A stretch of DNA of 41,389 nucleotides, from contig JBBQGL010000010.1 in the NCBI GenBank assembly GCA_038323025.1, positions 1 to 41,389 of the forward strand, in the 5' to 3' direction. The notes beneath the pieces were generated by a model, which was not told the origin of the DNA, did no database searches, and saw only the letters and a list, made by a program, of their open reading frames with translations. Position numbers and translations under genes: made by a program. Positions within the stretch are counted from its first letter, which is position 1. Every line of letters starts with the position of its first letter. The DNA is from JAFKKF01 sp038323025 (lineage in GTDB: Bacteria > Pseudomonadota > Alphaproteobacteria > Rhizobiales > Kaistiaceae). Of the stretch, positions 7,672 through 16,699 are shown piece after piece.

Positions 7672-8460
7672 ATGCTCGTCGACAGCCATTGCCACCTCGA
7701 TTTCCCCGATTTCGACGAGGACCGCGACGCCGTCGTGGCGCGGGCCACGGATGCCGGCGTGGGCACTCTCGTCACGATCTCCACCCGGGTGAAACGCTTC
7801 GCGGCCCTGAAGGCGCTCACGGAGCGTTATCCGCGGGTCTTTTGCTCGATCGGCACCCATCCCCATAACGCCGGTGAAGAGCCGGATGTAACGACTGAAG
7901 ACCTCGTGCGCATCGCCGGCGAGGACAAGGTCGTCGCCATCGGCGAGGCCGGCCTCGACTATCACTACGACCATGCCCCGCGCGATGCGCAGCATCGCTC
8001 CTTTCGCAGGCACATAGCCGCCGCACGCATCGCTCAGCTCCCGCTGGTTATTCACGCTCGCGACGCGGACGACGACATCGCGGCGACCTTGACGGAGGAG
8101 ACGGGGCAGGGGGCCTTCCCCGCAATCCTGCACTGCTTTGCCTCCGGCCCCGCCCTCGCCCGTCGCGGCGTGGAACTCGGCGCCTTCGTCTCCTTTTCAG
8201 GCATCCTGACTTTCAAGCGGTCCGACGAATTGCGGGCGATCGCGGTCGAGGTCCCCCTCCACCGCCTCCTGGTGGAGACCGACGCGCCATACCTTGCGCC
8301 CATGCCGCATCGCGGCCGGCGCAATGAGCCGGCCTTCGTCGTGGAAACCGCGCGCATCCTCGCGGAGGTGAAGGACATATCCTTCGAGGATCTGGCCGCC
8401 GCAACAACCGATAACTTCTTCGGATTGTTCAAGAAAGTGCCGAGGCTGGCACCCAGATGA
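7672..8460 (+). CDS. tatD: TatD-family metal-dependent deoxyribonuclease
   Basis: A TIM-barrel metallohydrolase of the YcfH/TatD family, implicated in 3'-5' DNA processing and possibly in D-aminoacyl-tRNA or other hydrolysis. The 262-residue protein has the ligand pattern expected: MLVDSHCHLDFP (His6, His8), GEAGLDYHYD (Glu92), IHARDA (His about 129), LHCF (His about 154) and VETDAPYLAP (Asp about 205). Its last four bases (8457-8460, ATGA) contain the start of the next gene, so the two are translationally coupled. Its usual position is right after metG, but here a glycosyltransferase intervenes. Confidence 0.94.
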   Translation: MLVDSHCHLDFPDFDEDRDAVVARATDAGVGTLVTISTRVKRFAALKALTERYPRVFCSIGTHPHNAGEEPDVTTEDLVRIAGEDKVVAIGEAGLDYHYDHAPRDAQHRSFRRHIAAARIAQLPLVIHARDADDDIAATLTEETGQGAFPAILHCFASGPALARRGVELGAFVSFSGILTFKRSDELRAIAVEVPLHRLLVETDAPYLAPMPHRGRRNEPAFVVETARILAEVKDISFEDLAAATTDNFFGLFKKVPRLAPR

Positions 8461-9269
8461 CGAAGCTGGTCGCGACCATCCTCGGCTGCGGCTCATCGCC
8501 GGGCGTGCCACGCATCGGCAACGACTGGGGGGCATGCGATCCGAAGGAGCCGAAAAATCGCCGCCTGCGCTGCTCGCTGCTGATCGAGCAAACCAGTGAC
8601 CATGGGCGCAAGACCGTCGTCCTGATCGACACGGGACCGGACGTTCGGGCCCAACTCCTTGGCGCGAATGTGAACCAGCTCGATGCGGTGCTGTACACCC
8701 ACGCCCACGCCGACCACTCCCATGGCATCGACGATCTGAGGGTCTTCTGGCAGAACACCAAACGACGCGTCGACGTCTTCGCCGACGCCGCCACGTTGGC
8801 AAGGTTCAACGAGGCCTTTGCCTATTGCTTCAAGACGCCAGCCGGCAGCGATTACCCACCAATCCTCGAAGCCCACGAAGTCACCCCCGGAATCCCGTTC
8901 GCGATCGACGGCCCCGGCGGTTCGATCGACTTCCTGCCTTACCGACAGGTCCACGGCGATATCCACACCCTCGGCTACCGTGTCGGAAACCTCGCGTATT
9001 CCTGCGACGTCAGCGCCTTGCCCGACGAGACGCTGACGCACCTCTCCGGTCTCGACACCTGGATCGTCGATGCACTTCGCTACCGGCCGCACCCGAGCCA
9101 CTTCAGCGTGCGCGACACGCTGGCCTGGATCGACCGCCTGAAACCGCGCCGCGCCGTCCTGACCCACATGCACATCGACCTCGACTACCAGCGGCTCAGA
9201 CGCGAACTGCCGGCGAACGTCGAGCCGGGCTATGACGGGATGATCATCGAGATCGGAGCGCGCGGCTGA
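8457..9269 (+). CDS. Metallo-beta-lactamase-fold hydrolase (PhnP-like)
   Basis: The 270-residue protein has the MBL-fold zinc signature HAHADHSHGIDD (about 80-91), an early DTGPDVR strand-loop, LAYSCDVSAL (metal-bridging Asp region) and a late THMHIDLDY. It belongs to the PhnP-like group of MBL hydrolases that act on cyclic phosphodiesters or related small molecules; the substrate here is unknown. The start ATG overlaps the tatD stop by four bases, and the tatD-MBL pair is conserved in many alphaproteobacteria. Confidence 0.9.
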   Translation: MTKLVATILGCGSSPGVPRIGNDWGACDPKEPKNRRLRCSLLIEQTSDHGRKTVVLIDTGPDVRAQLLGANVNQLDAVLYTHAHADHSHGIDDLRVFWQNTKRRVDVFADAATLARFNEAFAYCFKTPAGSDYPPILEAHEVTPGIPFAIDGPGGSIDFLPYRQVHGDIHTLGYRVGNLAYSCDVSALPDETLTHLSGLDTWIVDALRYRPHPSHFSVRDTLAWIDRLKPRRAVLTHMHIDLDYQRLRRELPANVEPGYDGMIIEIGARG

Positions 9270-9290
9270 TCGCGCCAAGCGGATGGCCTG

Positions 9291-9319
9291 ATGGAATGCG
9301 GTTAATACAAATGTTCCAT
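9291..9319. promoter_or_regulatory. AT-rich patch with inverted hexamers, mazG upstream
   Basis: ATGGAA (9291-9296) and TTCCAT (9314-9319) are inverted around a 17-base spacer. The following ATAATATATCTTATG (9319-9333) is conspicuously AT-rich for this genome. It may be the mazG promoter/operator region, about 130-170 bases before the chosen start. Confidence 0.3.
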
Positions 9320-9464
9320 AATATATCTTATGCGACTATCATGTCAGCGGCGAAGGTCTCACCGGTCCACGGCCCTGCGGGAGCCCGTCGCCATCCCACC
9401 GCGGATCGCGCGAGGCAAGCGCGGTAACATCGGCCATCACGATTCTTCACGCCCGGAGCCGCGC

Positions 9465-10289
9465 ATGGAACCTTCCCGCGATATCGGTCGCCTCATTGAG
9501 ATCATGGCAGCGCTGCGGGACCCGGTGAGCGGATGCCCGTGGGACATCGAGCAGACGTTCGCGACGATCGCGCCCTATACGATCGAGGAGGCCTTCGAGG
9601 TAGCGGAGGCGATCGCCGAGGGCGACCTCCATGACCTGCGCGACGAACTCGGCGACCTGCTTCTTCAGGTCGTCTACCACGCAAGGCTGGCGGAAGAGAC
9701 CGGGTCGTTTGCGTTTCCCGACGTCGTCGAAGCGATCACGCGGAAACTGATCCGCCGGCATCCGCACGTGTTTGGCGATGCAGATGCGCGCGCGGCGGGA
9801 GCGGCCAAGGGCATCTGGGAGAAGATCAAGGCGCAAGAGAAACGGGAGCGGGCGGGCCGAGACGGGCCACCCGACGGCCCTTTGACACCCGCTCCCGGAC
9901 TGCTTCAGGGCGTTCCGGTCGCCCTGCCCGCCCTCATGCGTGCCGTGAAGCTGCAGGAGAAAGCGTCGACAGTCGGTTTTGACTGGAACGATCCCCGGGC
10001 CGTGCTGGCGAAACTGAAGGAGGAGATCGCGGAGATCGAAGCCGAACTGGCGGTGGCGGCGCCCGACCCCGACAGGGTCGAGGACGAGGTTGGCGACCTG
10101 CTCTTCGCCGTCGCCAACCTGGCACGGCATCTGAAGGTCGACGCGGAGCAGGCCCTGCGACGGACGAGCGCCAAGTTCGTGCGCCGCTTCGCCAGCATCG
10201 AGAAGGCGCTTGCCGACGAGGGCCGGTCGCCGAAGGAGGCGAGCCTCGCCGAGATGGAGCTGCTCTGGCAGAAGGCGAAGGCCGAGTGA
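9465..10289 (+). CDS. mazG: Nucleoside triphosphate pyrophosphohydrolase MazG
   Basis: This enzyme hydrolyses (d)NTPs to NMP and pyrophosphate, cleaning the nucleotide pool. The 274-residue protein contains two MazG domains. The first has CPWDIEQTF, then EEAFEVAEAI and DELGDLLLQVVYHARLAEE. The second has GFDWNDPRAVLAKLKEEIAE with EDEVGDLLFAVANLARHL; EExxE and ExxD are the magnesium ligands. The reading frame is open from 9330, but ATG 9465 (MEPSRDIGRLIEIM) follows a GGAG nine bases upstream and matches the family start. Its stop is 7 bases from the stop of convergent hflX. Confidence 0.94.
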   Translation: MEPSRDIGRLIEIMAALRDPVSGCPWDIEQTFATIAPYTIEEAFEVAEAIAEGDLHDLRDELGDLLLQVVYHARLAEETGSFAFPDVVEAITRKLIRRHPHVFGDADARAAGAAKGIWEKIKAQEKRERAGRDGPPDGPLTPAPGLLQGVPVALPALMRAVKLQEKASTVGFDWNDPRAVLAKLKEEIAEIEAELAVAAPDPDRVEDEVGDLLFAVANLARHLKVDAEQALRRTSAKFVRRFASIEKALADEGRSPKEASLAEMELLWQKAKAE

Positions 10290-10296
10290 GCCAGCG

Positions 10297-11664
10297 CTAG
10301 CGGACCGGTTCGGCGTCGGGGAATGCCTTGCGGAAGCGACCCGCGGCTTCCGGCGCGACGCGAACGCGGGCAAGGGTGGCGCCATCGTCGGCGTCGGTTC
10401 GCGCGAGCACCTCGCCAAACTCGTAAAGGCGATGAAGCAATCCCAAGGCCTCGCCGGCCAGCCGGACGCTGTAGACGCCGCGATCGCCGGTCAGGCGCTT
10501 CTCGACGGCCGCGAGAAGTGCGGGAAGCCCCTCGCCCGTCAAGGCCGAAATGGCCACCGGTCCAATCTCGCCGCCGGCGCCGCCGGCGGCGTCCGCGCCG
10601 AGCCGGGTGGGCCGCTGATCCGGCGGGATCAGGTCGATCTTGTTCCAGACCTCGAGAATGCGGCCCGGCTTCTCTTCCTTGATGCCAAGGTCGGCAAGAA
10701 CCGCGGCGACGTCGCGCGCCTGCGTCTCGGTGTCCGGGTGCGCAATGTCGCGGACGTGCAGGATGAGATCGGCCTCCGCCACCTCTTCCAGAGTCGCGCG
10801 AAAGGCGGCCACCAGTGTCGTGGGCAGATCGGCGACGAATCCTACGGTGTCGGAAAGGATGGCTTCCGTGCCCTCGGGCAGCGTGATGCGGCGAAGCGTC
10901 GGATCGAGGGTGGCAAAGAGCTTGTCGTCGGCAAACACGTTCGACTTCGTCAACGTATTGAAAAGCGTGGATTTTCCCGTATTGGTGTAGCCGACAAGGG
11001 CAACCACCGGCTGGGCCGCCTTGCGGCGGTTGTCGCGCTGCAGGCGGCGGCGCGTGACGACCGTCTTCAGCTCCCGCTTGATGCGGTCGATCCGCTCTTC
11101 AATCGCCCGTCGATCGGCCTCGATCTGGGTTTCGCCCGGCCCGCCGAGAAAGCCGAAACCGCCGCGCTGGCGCTCGAGGTGGGTCCAGCTCCGCACCAGC
11201 CGGCTCTTTTGATATTCGAGATGCGCCAGCTCGACCTGCAAGCTGCCTTCGCGCGTATGCGCCCTCTCCCCGAAGATCTCGAGGATGAGCCCGGTGCGGT
11301 CGATGACCTTTGTCTTCCAGGCCTTTTCCAGATTGCGCTGCTGGATGGGCGACAGCGCATGGTCGACAATGACGAGGCCGACCTTTTCGGCCTCCACCCG
11401 GCCGGAGATTTCCTCGACCTTGCCCTTGCCGAAGAGCGTTGCGGGCCGGGTCGCTGCCAGCGGCACAATCGGCGCATCAATCACGTCGAGATCGATTGCA
11501 CCTGCAAGGCCGACGGCTTCCTCTGCCCTCGCCTCGGGCGTGCGCTCCTTCGCCCGCGCGCTTGCCTTGCTGCGCATGAACGGCACCAGGACAAGCGCAC
11601 GCTCATGCGAACCGCCGGAGCCGGCGCCGTCCGCGTGCTTCCTGTCCGAAATGCTGTCGATCAA
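10297..11664 (-). CDS. hflX: Ribosome-associated GTPase HflX
   Basis: HflX is a GTPase that splits stalled or heat-damaged ribosomes. The 455-residue protein has an N-terminal HflX domain ending in the coiled ELAHLEYQKSRLVRSW and GFGFLGGPGETQIE stretches, then the G domain: GYTNTGKSTLFN (G1), SDTVGFVADLPTTL (G3) and VWNKIDLI (G4). The frame starts with TTG at 11664, overlapping the hfq stop as TTGA, which implies translational coupling; a start further in cannot be excluded because the first 30 residues are poorly conserved. The order hfq-hflX is widespread in proteobacteria. Confidence 0.93.
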   Translation of the reverse strand: MIDSISDRKHADGAGSGGSHERALVLVPFMRSKASARAKERTPEARAEEAVGLAGAIDLDVIDAPIVPLAATRPATLFGKGKVEEISGRVEAEKVGLVIVDHALSPIQQRNLEKAWKTKVIDRTGLILEIFGERAHTREGSLQVELAHLEYQKSRLVRSWTHLERQRGGFGFLGGPGETQIEADRRAIEERIDRIKRELKTVVTRRRLQRDNRRKAAQPVVALVGYTNTGKSTLFNTLTKSNVFADDKLFATLDPTLRRITLPEGTEAILSDTVGFVADLPTTLVAAFRATLEEVAEADLILHVRDIAHPDTETQARDVAAVLADLGIKEEKPGRILEVWNKIDLIPPDQRPTRLGADAAGGAGGEIGPVAISALTGEGLPALLAAVEKRLTGDRGVYSVRLAGEALGLLHRLYEFGEVLARTDADDGATLARVRVAPEAAGRFRKAFPDAEPVR

Positions 11665-11921
11665 TCGGAATCCCGGGCCGGTGCCCCTTCTTCGGCTGGC
11701 TCGAAGAGCTGAAGCGGCGCGCCGGGCATGATGGTCGAGATGGCGTGCTTGTATACCAGTTGGGAATGGCCGTCGCGGCGCAACAGGACGCAGAAATTGT
11801 CGAACCAGGTCACGATGCCCTGGAGCTTCACCCCATTGACGAGAAAGATCGTAAGCGGCGTCTTGTTCTTGCGTACGTAGTTGAGAAACGTGTCCTGGAG
11901 GTTCTGCGTGCGCTCCGCCAT
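11661..11921 (-). CDS. hfq: RNA chaperone Hfq
   Basis: Hfq is a hexameric Sm-like protein that pairs small RNAs with mRNAs. From ATG 11921 it has 86 residues. It begins MAERTQNLQDTFLNYVRKNK (Sm1 region), continues VTIFLVNGVKLQG-like TIFLVNGVKLQGIVTWFDNF, and has the Sm2 signature LVYKHAISTIMP. The C-terminal tail is short and acidic. The frame is open further upstream to 11996, but those 25 residues lack family similarity, and AAGAG precedes 11921. It overlaps hflX by four bases and lies 87 bases after dat. Confidence 0.97.
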   Translation of the reverse strand: MAERTQNLQDTFLNYVRKNKTPLTIFLVNGVKLQGIVTWFDNFCVLLRRDGHSQLVYKHAISTIMPGAPLQLFEPAEEGAPARDSD

Positions 11922-12008
11922 TTTGTCGCTCTTTGGTTCTTTTGTCCGTGGCCTGACCCTAGTCTGCCGGGTGTTGATCGTCGCGTCACCTACCAAATTG
12001 AAGTGGTC

Positions 12009-12905
12009 TCATTTGTCTGACTTTGGCGCGTGACCGGTTGACCATTGGGGGGCGACCTCCGCCATGCCGTGGAACAGGCCGCGCAGCGCAAGAGCAAACG
12101 TCCCGGGACGGCCCGAGCCCACGGCCCTGCCGTCAATCCTTACCACCGGCATTATCAGGGTGGTTGCGGCGGTGATGAACGCTTCCCGCGCCTCGTAGGC
12201 CTCGCTCAGGCTGAATGGCCGTTCTTCGACCGCCGCGCCTTCGCGCTCCGCGAGCGCAAAGAGGACCGTTCGGGTAACCCCGCGGAGAATCCCTTCCTCC
12301 GCCGGCCGGGTCACAAGGGCGCCGCTTCCATTGACGATCCAGGCATTCGAGGATGCCCCTTCCGTCACATAGCCATCGCGATCCACAAACCAGGCCTCGA
12401 ACGCCCCCGCTGCCTTCGCCTTCTGCTTGGCGAGCACGTTGGGAAGAAGCCCGGTCGTCTTGATGTCGACGCGCGCCCACCGGTTCTCCGGAACCGTGAT
12501 GACCGAAACGCCCTCCTCCGCGCGTCGGTTGCCCGCGTCACGACTGGTCGATCTGGCGGTCACCACGAGGCTCGCCGGCACCGCCGGGCTCGGAAACGCA
12601 AAGTTTCGCGGAGCGACGCCGCGGGTAACCTGGAGATAGACCATCCCGTCGTGCACGCGGTTCCGCCGGATCACTTCGCGGATGACGGTTCCGAGTGCAG
12701 CGGTGCCAATCGGCCGCGCGATGTCGAGAGCCTTCAGCGAGCGGTCGAGCCGCTGCATGTGGCGGCGCTCGTCGATGAGGCGCCCGTCCCGCACTTCGCA
12801 GACTTCATAGACGCCGTCGCCGAACTGGAAGCCCCGGTCCTCCACGTGCACGCCGGCCTGCCCGTGGGCCAGGTACCGGCCGTTGACGTAGGCGATGCGC
12901 GACAT
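12009..12905 (-). CDS. dat: D-amino-acid transaminase (class IV PLP)
   Basis: A fold-type IV aminotransferase that interconverts D-alanine and D-glutamate via pyruvate/2-oxoglutarate. The 298-residue protein starts MSRIAYVNGRYL and has EDRGFQFGDGVYEV, the PLP-lysine segment VDIKTTGLLPNVLAKQKA (Lys of DIK), EGASSNAWIV and RGVTRTVL. It could act on D- or branched-chain substrates; the fold does not settle this, but location between ntrX and hfq is the usual place of dat in rhizobia. D-amino acids feed peptidoglycan, linking it loosely to the D,D-carboxypeptidase region. Confidence 0.88.
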   Translation of the reverse strand: MSRIAYVNGRYLAHGQAGVHVEDRGFQFGDGVYEVCEVRDGRLIDERRHMQRLDRSLKALDIARPIGTAALGTVIREVIRRNRVHDGMVYLQVTRGVAPRNFAFPSPAVPASLVVTARSTSRDAGNRRAEEGVSVITVPENRWARVDIKTTGLLPNVLAKQKAKAAGAFEAWFVDRDGYVTEGASSNAWIVNGSGALVTRPAEEGILRGVTRTVLFALAEREGAAVEERPFSLSEAYEAREAFITAATTLIMPVVRIDGRAVGSGRPGTFALALRGLFHGMAEVAPQWSTGHAPKSDK

Positions 12906-12917
12906 GCCGGCTCGCTC

Positions 12918-14285
12918 TCATCCGACGCCCAGGGATTTCAGCTTGCGATGCAGGGCGGAGCGCTCCATGCCGACAAACTCCGCCGTCCGCGAAATGTTGC
13001 CGCCAAAGCGATTGACCTGTGCCGCCAGATACTCGCGTTCGAAGATCTCGCGGGCGTCGCGTAGCGGCAGAGACATCAGATGCTCGCCCCCTGCCCTCCC
13101 CGGCGTCGTCGGCAGCATTTCACCGATCTCCGCCGGCAGCATCGCGGCCGTGATCGTCTCCGCCGCGTCCCCTCTCGCCAGAATCATCAGCCGCTCGACG
13201 TTGTTGCGCAGCTGGCGGAGGTTGCCCGGCCAGTCGTGGGATTGGAGAACCGCCATGGCATCGGCGCCGATGCTGCGCGTCGGCAACCCGGTGGCGCGCG
13301 ATATCTGCTCGACGAAATAGCGCACGAGATCGGGAATATCCTCGCGCCGTTCGGCAAGCGCCGGGACGCGCATCGGCACGACCGCCAGCCGATGAAACAG
13401 GTCTTCGCGGAAGCGTCCCTCGCTGATATCCAGTTCAAGATCGCGGGCGGTGGAAGAAATGATGCGGACGTCGACGCTGACCCGCGTCGCGCCTCCCACC
13501 CTCTGGAAGGTCTGGTCGACGAGCACGCGCAGGATCTTGTTCTGGGTCTCGCGCGGCATGTCGGCGATCTCGTCGAGATAGAGCGTCCCGCCGTGGGCCT
13601 CCTCGAGCGCGCCGACCGTGCGCGCGGCACCATTGCCGGGCTCCGTGCCGAAGAGCTCCTGCTCCATGCGTTCCGGCGTGATGGCGGCCGCGTTGAGGAC
13701 GACGAACGGCCCGGCCGCGCGGCCGGAGGCTTCATGCAGCGCCCGCGCGACCAGTTCCTTGCCGGCGCCGGAGGGACCGGAAATCATCACGCGGCTGTTG
13801 GTCGGCGCCACGCGCTCGATCATCTGGCGAAGCTGGTTCATCGCCGGGGAATCGCCGACGAGTTCGGTCGTACCGCCTGCTCGCTCGCGCAGCGCCCGCA
13901 CCTCGCGCCGCAGCTTCGATGCCTCCAGCGCCCGCTCCGCGATCAGGAGCAGCCGGTCGGATTTCAGCGGCTTCTCGATGTAGTCGTACGCGCCCCGCTT
14001 GATCGCCGAGACCGCGGTTTCGATGTTGCCGTGGCCGGAAATCATCACCACCGGCAAATCCGTGTGGTCGCGCTTCACGACGTCGAGAAGCGCCAGCCCG
14101 TCGAGGCGGCTGCCTTGCAACCAGATGTCGAGAAACACGAGTGCGGGGCGCCGGCGCGCGATTTCGGTGAGCGCCGCATCTGCGTCCGCGGCCGTGCGCG
14201 TACCGTGCCCCTCATCGGAAAGGATACCGGCGACCAGATCGCGGATGTCGGCTTCGTCGTCAACGATAAGGATGTCAGACATCAT
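12918..14285 (-). CDS. ntrX: Response regulator NtrX (degenerate AAA+)
   Basis: NtrX is the partner of NtrY and controls nitrogen, redox and envelope genes in alphaproteobacteria. From ATG 14285 it has 455 residues: a receiver domain (DILIVDDE, phospho-acceptor Asp53 in FLDIWLQG, Lys in IEKPLK), an AAA+ domain (GPSGAGKELVARALHE, GGTLYLDEIADMP) and a C-terminal Fis-type helix-turn-helix (GGNISRTAEFVGMERSALHRKL). The sigma-54-contacting GAFTGA loop is replaced by a sequence around LFGTEPGNGAARTVGALEE, so it should not activate sigma-54 directly, as usual for NtrX. A GTG at 14297 overlaps the ntrY stop, but MMSDILIVDDE matches the family start. The trkA gene often found downstream in relatives is absent here. 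Confidence 0.95.
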   Translation of the reverse strand: MMSDILIVDDEADIRDLVAGILSDEGHGTRTAADADAALTEIARRRPALVFLDIWLQGSRLDGLALLDVVKRDHTDLPVVMISGHGNIETAVSAIKRGAYDYIEKPLKSDRLLLIAERALEASKLRREVRALRERAGGTTELVGDSPAMNQLRQMIERVAPTNSRVMISGPSGAGKELVARALHEASGRAAGPFVVLNAAAITPERMEQELFGTEPGNGAARTVGALEEAHGGTLYLDEIADMPRETQNKILRVLVDQTFQRVGGATRVSVDVRIISSTARDLELDISEGRFREDLFHRLAVVPMRVPALAERREDIPDLVRYFVEQISRATGLPTRSIGADAMAVLQSHDWPGNLRQLRNNVERLMILARGDAAETITAAMLPAEIGEMLPTTPGRAGGEHLMSLPLRDAREIFEREYLAAQVNRFGGNISRTAEFVGMERSALHRKLKSLGVG

Positions 14286-14293
14286 GATGCGAT

Positions 14294-16567
14294 TCACACT
14301 GCCGCATGGGTTTCAGGCGCGGCCGCCGGTGGGACAGCGGGAGGATCGAGCGCCGGAAGCGTGATCCGGATAAGCGCACCGTGCCCGCCCTTCGCCACCT
14401 CGGGCGCGTCGAGGAGGTCGATGCGTCCGCCGTGGTCCTCGACAATCTTTGCGACGATAGCAAGGCCGAGTCCTGTCCCCTTCTCACGCGTCGTCATGTA
14501 GGGCTCCAGAAGGCGATGGCGCCCTTCGCTCGGGAGTCCGATGCCATCGTCGACGACTTCCACGACGATCCCGGCCGGCGTCCTCGCACCGGAAACCGTG
14601 ATATGGCCGCCGGTCCGCTGCTCCGGCGGCAACGCCGCAATCGCCTCGGTGGCATTCTTGACGATGTTGGTCAGAACCTGACCCATGAGGCGTGCGTCGA
14701 AATTGCCCAACAGCGGTTCGGTCGGAAGTTCGACCCGGAACACGATGTCGGGATGGGCCACCTCGATCAGGAAGACGGCCTCGCGGATCGACTCCGAGAG
14801 ATTGCGGACTTCGAAGGCGGGCTTTGGCATGCGGGCGAAGGAGGAGAACTCGTCGACCATCCGGCCGATGTCCCCGACCTGCCGGATGATCGTGTCGGTG
14901 CATTGGTCGAAAATCTCCCGGCCCTCGCCGATGTTCTTGCTGAAACGCCGGCGCAGCCGCTCGGCGGAGAGCTGGATCGGCGTCAGCGGATTCTTGATTT
15001 CATGCGCAATCCGGCGCGCGACATCCGCCCAGGCGGAACTGCGCTGGGCCATCACCAGGTCGGTGATGTCGTCGAGCGTGATGACGTAGCCCTGAGCCTC
15101 GCCTTCCGCCGCTTCCGACGTCACGCGAACATTGAGGTTGCGCTGGCGGCCGCCGCGATTGACCGTGATCTGGTCGCGATGCTCGGGCCGCTTGTCACGA
15201 CGGGACGCCGAAACCACCGGCTCCAGCTCCGGCATGATCTCGGTGATCAGCCGGTCATTCGGGACCTCTTTGCCGCCGAGCAGGCGCAGTGCCGTGCGAT
15301 TGACAATGGTGACCCGGCCCTCGCGGTCGATGCCGACCACGCCGGCGGTCACGCCGGACAGCACGGCTTCCGAAAACCGCCGCCGACTGTCGATGACCTG
15401 GTTCGCCGACAGGAGTTCCGCACGCTGGCTGCGTAGCTGCGCGGTCATGGTGTTGAAGGTATCGCCAAGCGCCCCGAGATCGCCGTCGGCGGACCGGGTG
15501 GGCACCCTCACTTCCAGGTTTCCTTCGGAGACCTGTGTCGTAGCGTCGATCAACCGCCGGATCGGCGCAACCAGGCGATTGGCGAGACTGATTCCGAGCC
15601 AGATCGCGGAAACCAGCAGGACCAGCGAAATGCCGAAGAAGAGCAGGCCGAACGCCACCTGGATATTGAAACGGGTGGCTTCCAGCGCCCGGTATTCGTT
15701 CAGGCTGTCGTTGGTCATCTGGATATAGCGCAGGACGCGCGGCTCCACCGGACGAACCACGTAAAGATAAAGGTCGTCGTACCCCTGCAATTTCAGGATG
15801 TCGCCAATGAGATTTGCGCTCCCGGGCGGGATGAGCGCCGGCTTGCTCGGGTCAGCCTTCGCCCTTTCCAGGGCGCTCACGGGAGGCGGCGGAAAGCGGG
15901 TCGCCGATCCGAGCTCCCCCTCGACCACCACGGTGCGGTCGCTGTTGACGAGAAACAGACCAGGCAGGTTCCGGGCTCGCGAAAGCGAGGTAATGAACGC
16001 CTGAAAGCGATCGGCGTCCTGCAGAAGCAAAGGCCGCGCGCGCTCGATCTCGTCCTTCATGGACAGAAGCACGCCATGCAGGGTCTGGACCTGCTCGTCG
16101 ATGAACGCCTGGGCGATCTGCGCCGAGTTTTCGACGATGGCGCGGGTTCGCGTCGAGAACCAGTTGTCGAGGCCGCGATCGAGCGTGACGCTCGCGATCA
16201 CCGCCAGAAGGATCGACGGCGTGATTGCGACAACGCTGAAGAGGGCGACAATCCGGATGTGCAGCCGGGCTGCCGCCCTGCCCCTACGCCGGGCGAGGAC
16301 GAGCGACGCTATTTCCCAACCGACCACGAAGATGAGCGAGGCGACCAGCAGGCTGTTGACGATCACCGCCCAGCGCACGACGTCCTGCGTCGGCAGGATG
16401 GGCGTGAGGCCCATCAGGATCAGAAACGTTGCGCCGGCCGAGCTCAGCGCCAGCACGATGGTGACATAGCCGGCTGCCCGGATGATGCGCGAGGCCTCCA
16501 TCCCGCGCCGGCTGGGCAGGCCGCGAGCCGCGGCTGCCGCGGGGAGTGGTGGAGCGTCTACTGTCAT
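14294..16567 (-). CDS. ntrY: Sensor histidine kinase NtrY
   Basis: This 757-residue inner-membrane kinase phosphorylates NtrX. It has four hydrophobic segments: two near the N-terminus (VTIVLALSSAGATFLIL; WAVIVNSLLVASLIFVV), one at VALFSVVAITPSILLAVIA, then a periplasmic sensor region of about 170 residues and a fourth at LLFFGISLVLLVSAIWLG. A HAMP domain follows (LVAPIRRLIDATTQVSEG), then a PAS domain (SEAVLSGVTAGVVGIDREG), the H-box HEIKNPLTPIQ (His522) and an HATPase with N-, G1- and G2-boxes (NIVKNATEAI, DDGIGLP, KGTGLGLAI). Its stop is 8 bases before the chosen ntrX ATG. A 132-base gap precedes it, so ntrYX may have its own promoter. Confidence 0.96.
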   Translation of the reverse strand: MTVDAPPLPAAAAARGLPSRRGMEASRIIRAAGYVTIVLALSSAGATFLILMGLTPILPTQDVVRWAVIVNSLLVASLIFVVGWEIASLVLARRRGRAAARLHIRIVALFSVVAITPSILLAVIASVTLDRGLDNWFSTRTRAIVENSAQIAQAFIDEQVQTLHGVLLSMKDEIERARPLLLQDADRFQAFITSLSRARNLPGLFLVNSDRTVVVEGELGSATRFPPPPVSALERAKADPSKPALIPPGSANLIGDILKLQGYDDLYLYVVRPVEPRVLRYIQMTNDSLNEYRALEATRFNIQVAFGLLFFGISLVLLVSAIWLGISLANRLVAPIRRLIDATTQVSEGNLEVRVPTRSADGDLGALGDTFNTMTAQLRSQRAELLSANQVIDSRRRFSEAVLSGVTAGVVGIDREGRVTIVNRTALRLLGGKEVPNDRLITEIMPELEPVVSASRRDKRPEHRDQITVNRGGRQRNLNVRVTSEAAEGEAQGYVITLDDITDLVMAQRSSAWADVARRIAHEIKNPLTPIQLSAERLRRRFSKNIGEGREIFDQCTDTIIRQVGDIGRMVDEFSSFARMPKPAFEVRNLSESIREAVFLIEVAHPDIVFRVELPTEPLLGNFDARLMGQVLTNIVKNATEAIAALPPEQRTGGHITVSGARTPAGIVVEVVDDGIGLPSEGRHRLLEPYMTTREKGTGLGLAIVAKIVEDHGGRIDLLDAPEVAKGGHGALIRITLPALDPPAVPPAAAPETHAAV

Positions 16568-16637
16568 CTACGTCGCAACGATCCTTGCTGCCCGACCATC
16601 CGTGCGGCCGACTAAAGCAGCGTCAAACCGAAATGCA

Positions 16638-16647
16638 ACAATATTGT
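16638..16647. promoter_or_regulatory. Palindrome ACAATATTGT upstream of ntrY
   Basis: A perfect 10-bp dyad lies in the AT-rich part of the ntrC-ntrY gap, about 71 bases before the ntrY start. No sigma-54 type -24/-12 pair (GG-N10-GC) was found. Possible operator; the regulator is unknown. Confidence 0.3.
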
Positions 16648-16699
16648 GATCGAAAAGCCACAATCCGGGCTGGACGTCAGGATTCCGCAGGCAAGGCGG

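Noticed and set aside
10210..11712. Long plus-strand open frame of 500 codons
   Set aside because: Antisense shadow of hflX and hfq; composition is typical of GC-rich reverse frames and no domain is recognisable.
11910..12030. Similar 18-base strings at the dat end (CCAAAGTCAGACAAATGA) and the hfq start (CCAAAGAGCGACAAAATG)
   Set aside because: Only partly identical and short; likely chance from similar start/stop contexts rather than a functional repeat.
16600..16699. Sigma-54 promoter before ntrY
   Set aside because: No GG-N10-GC pair at the needed spacing on the minus strand.
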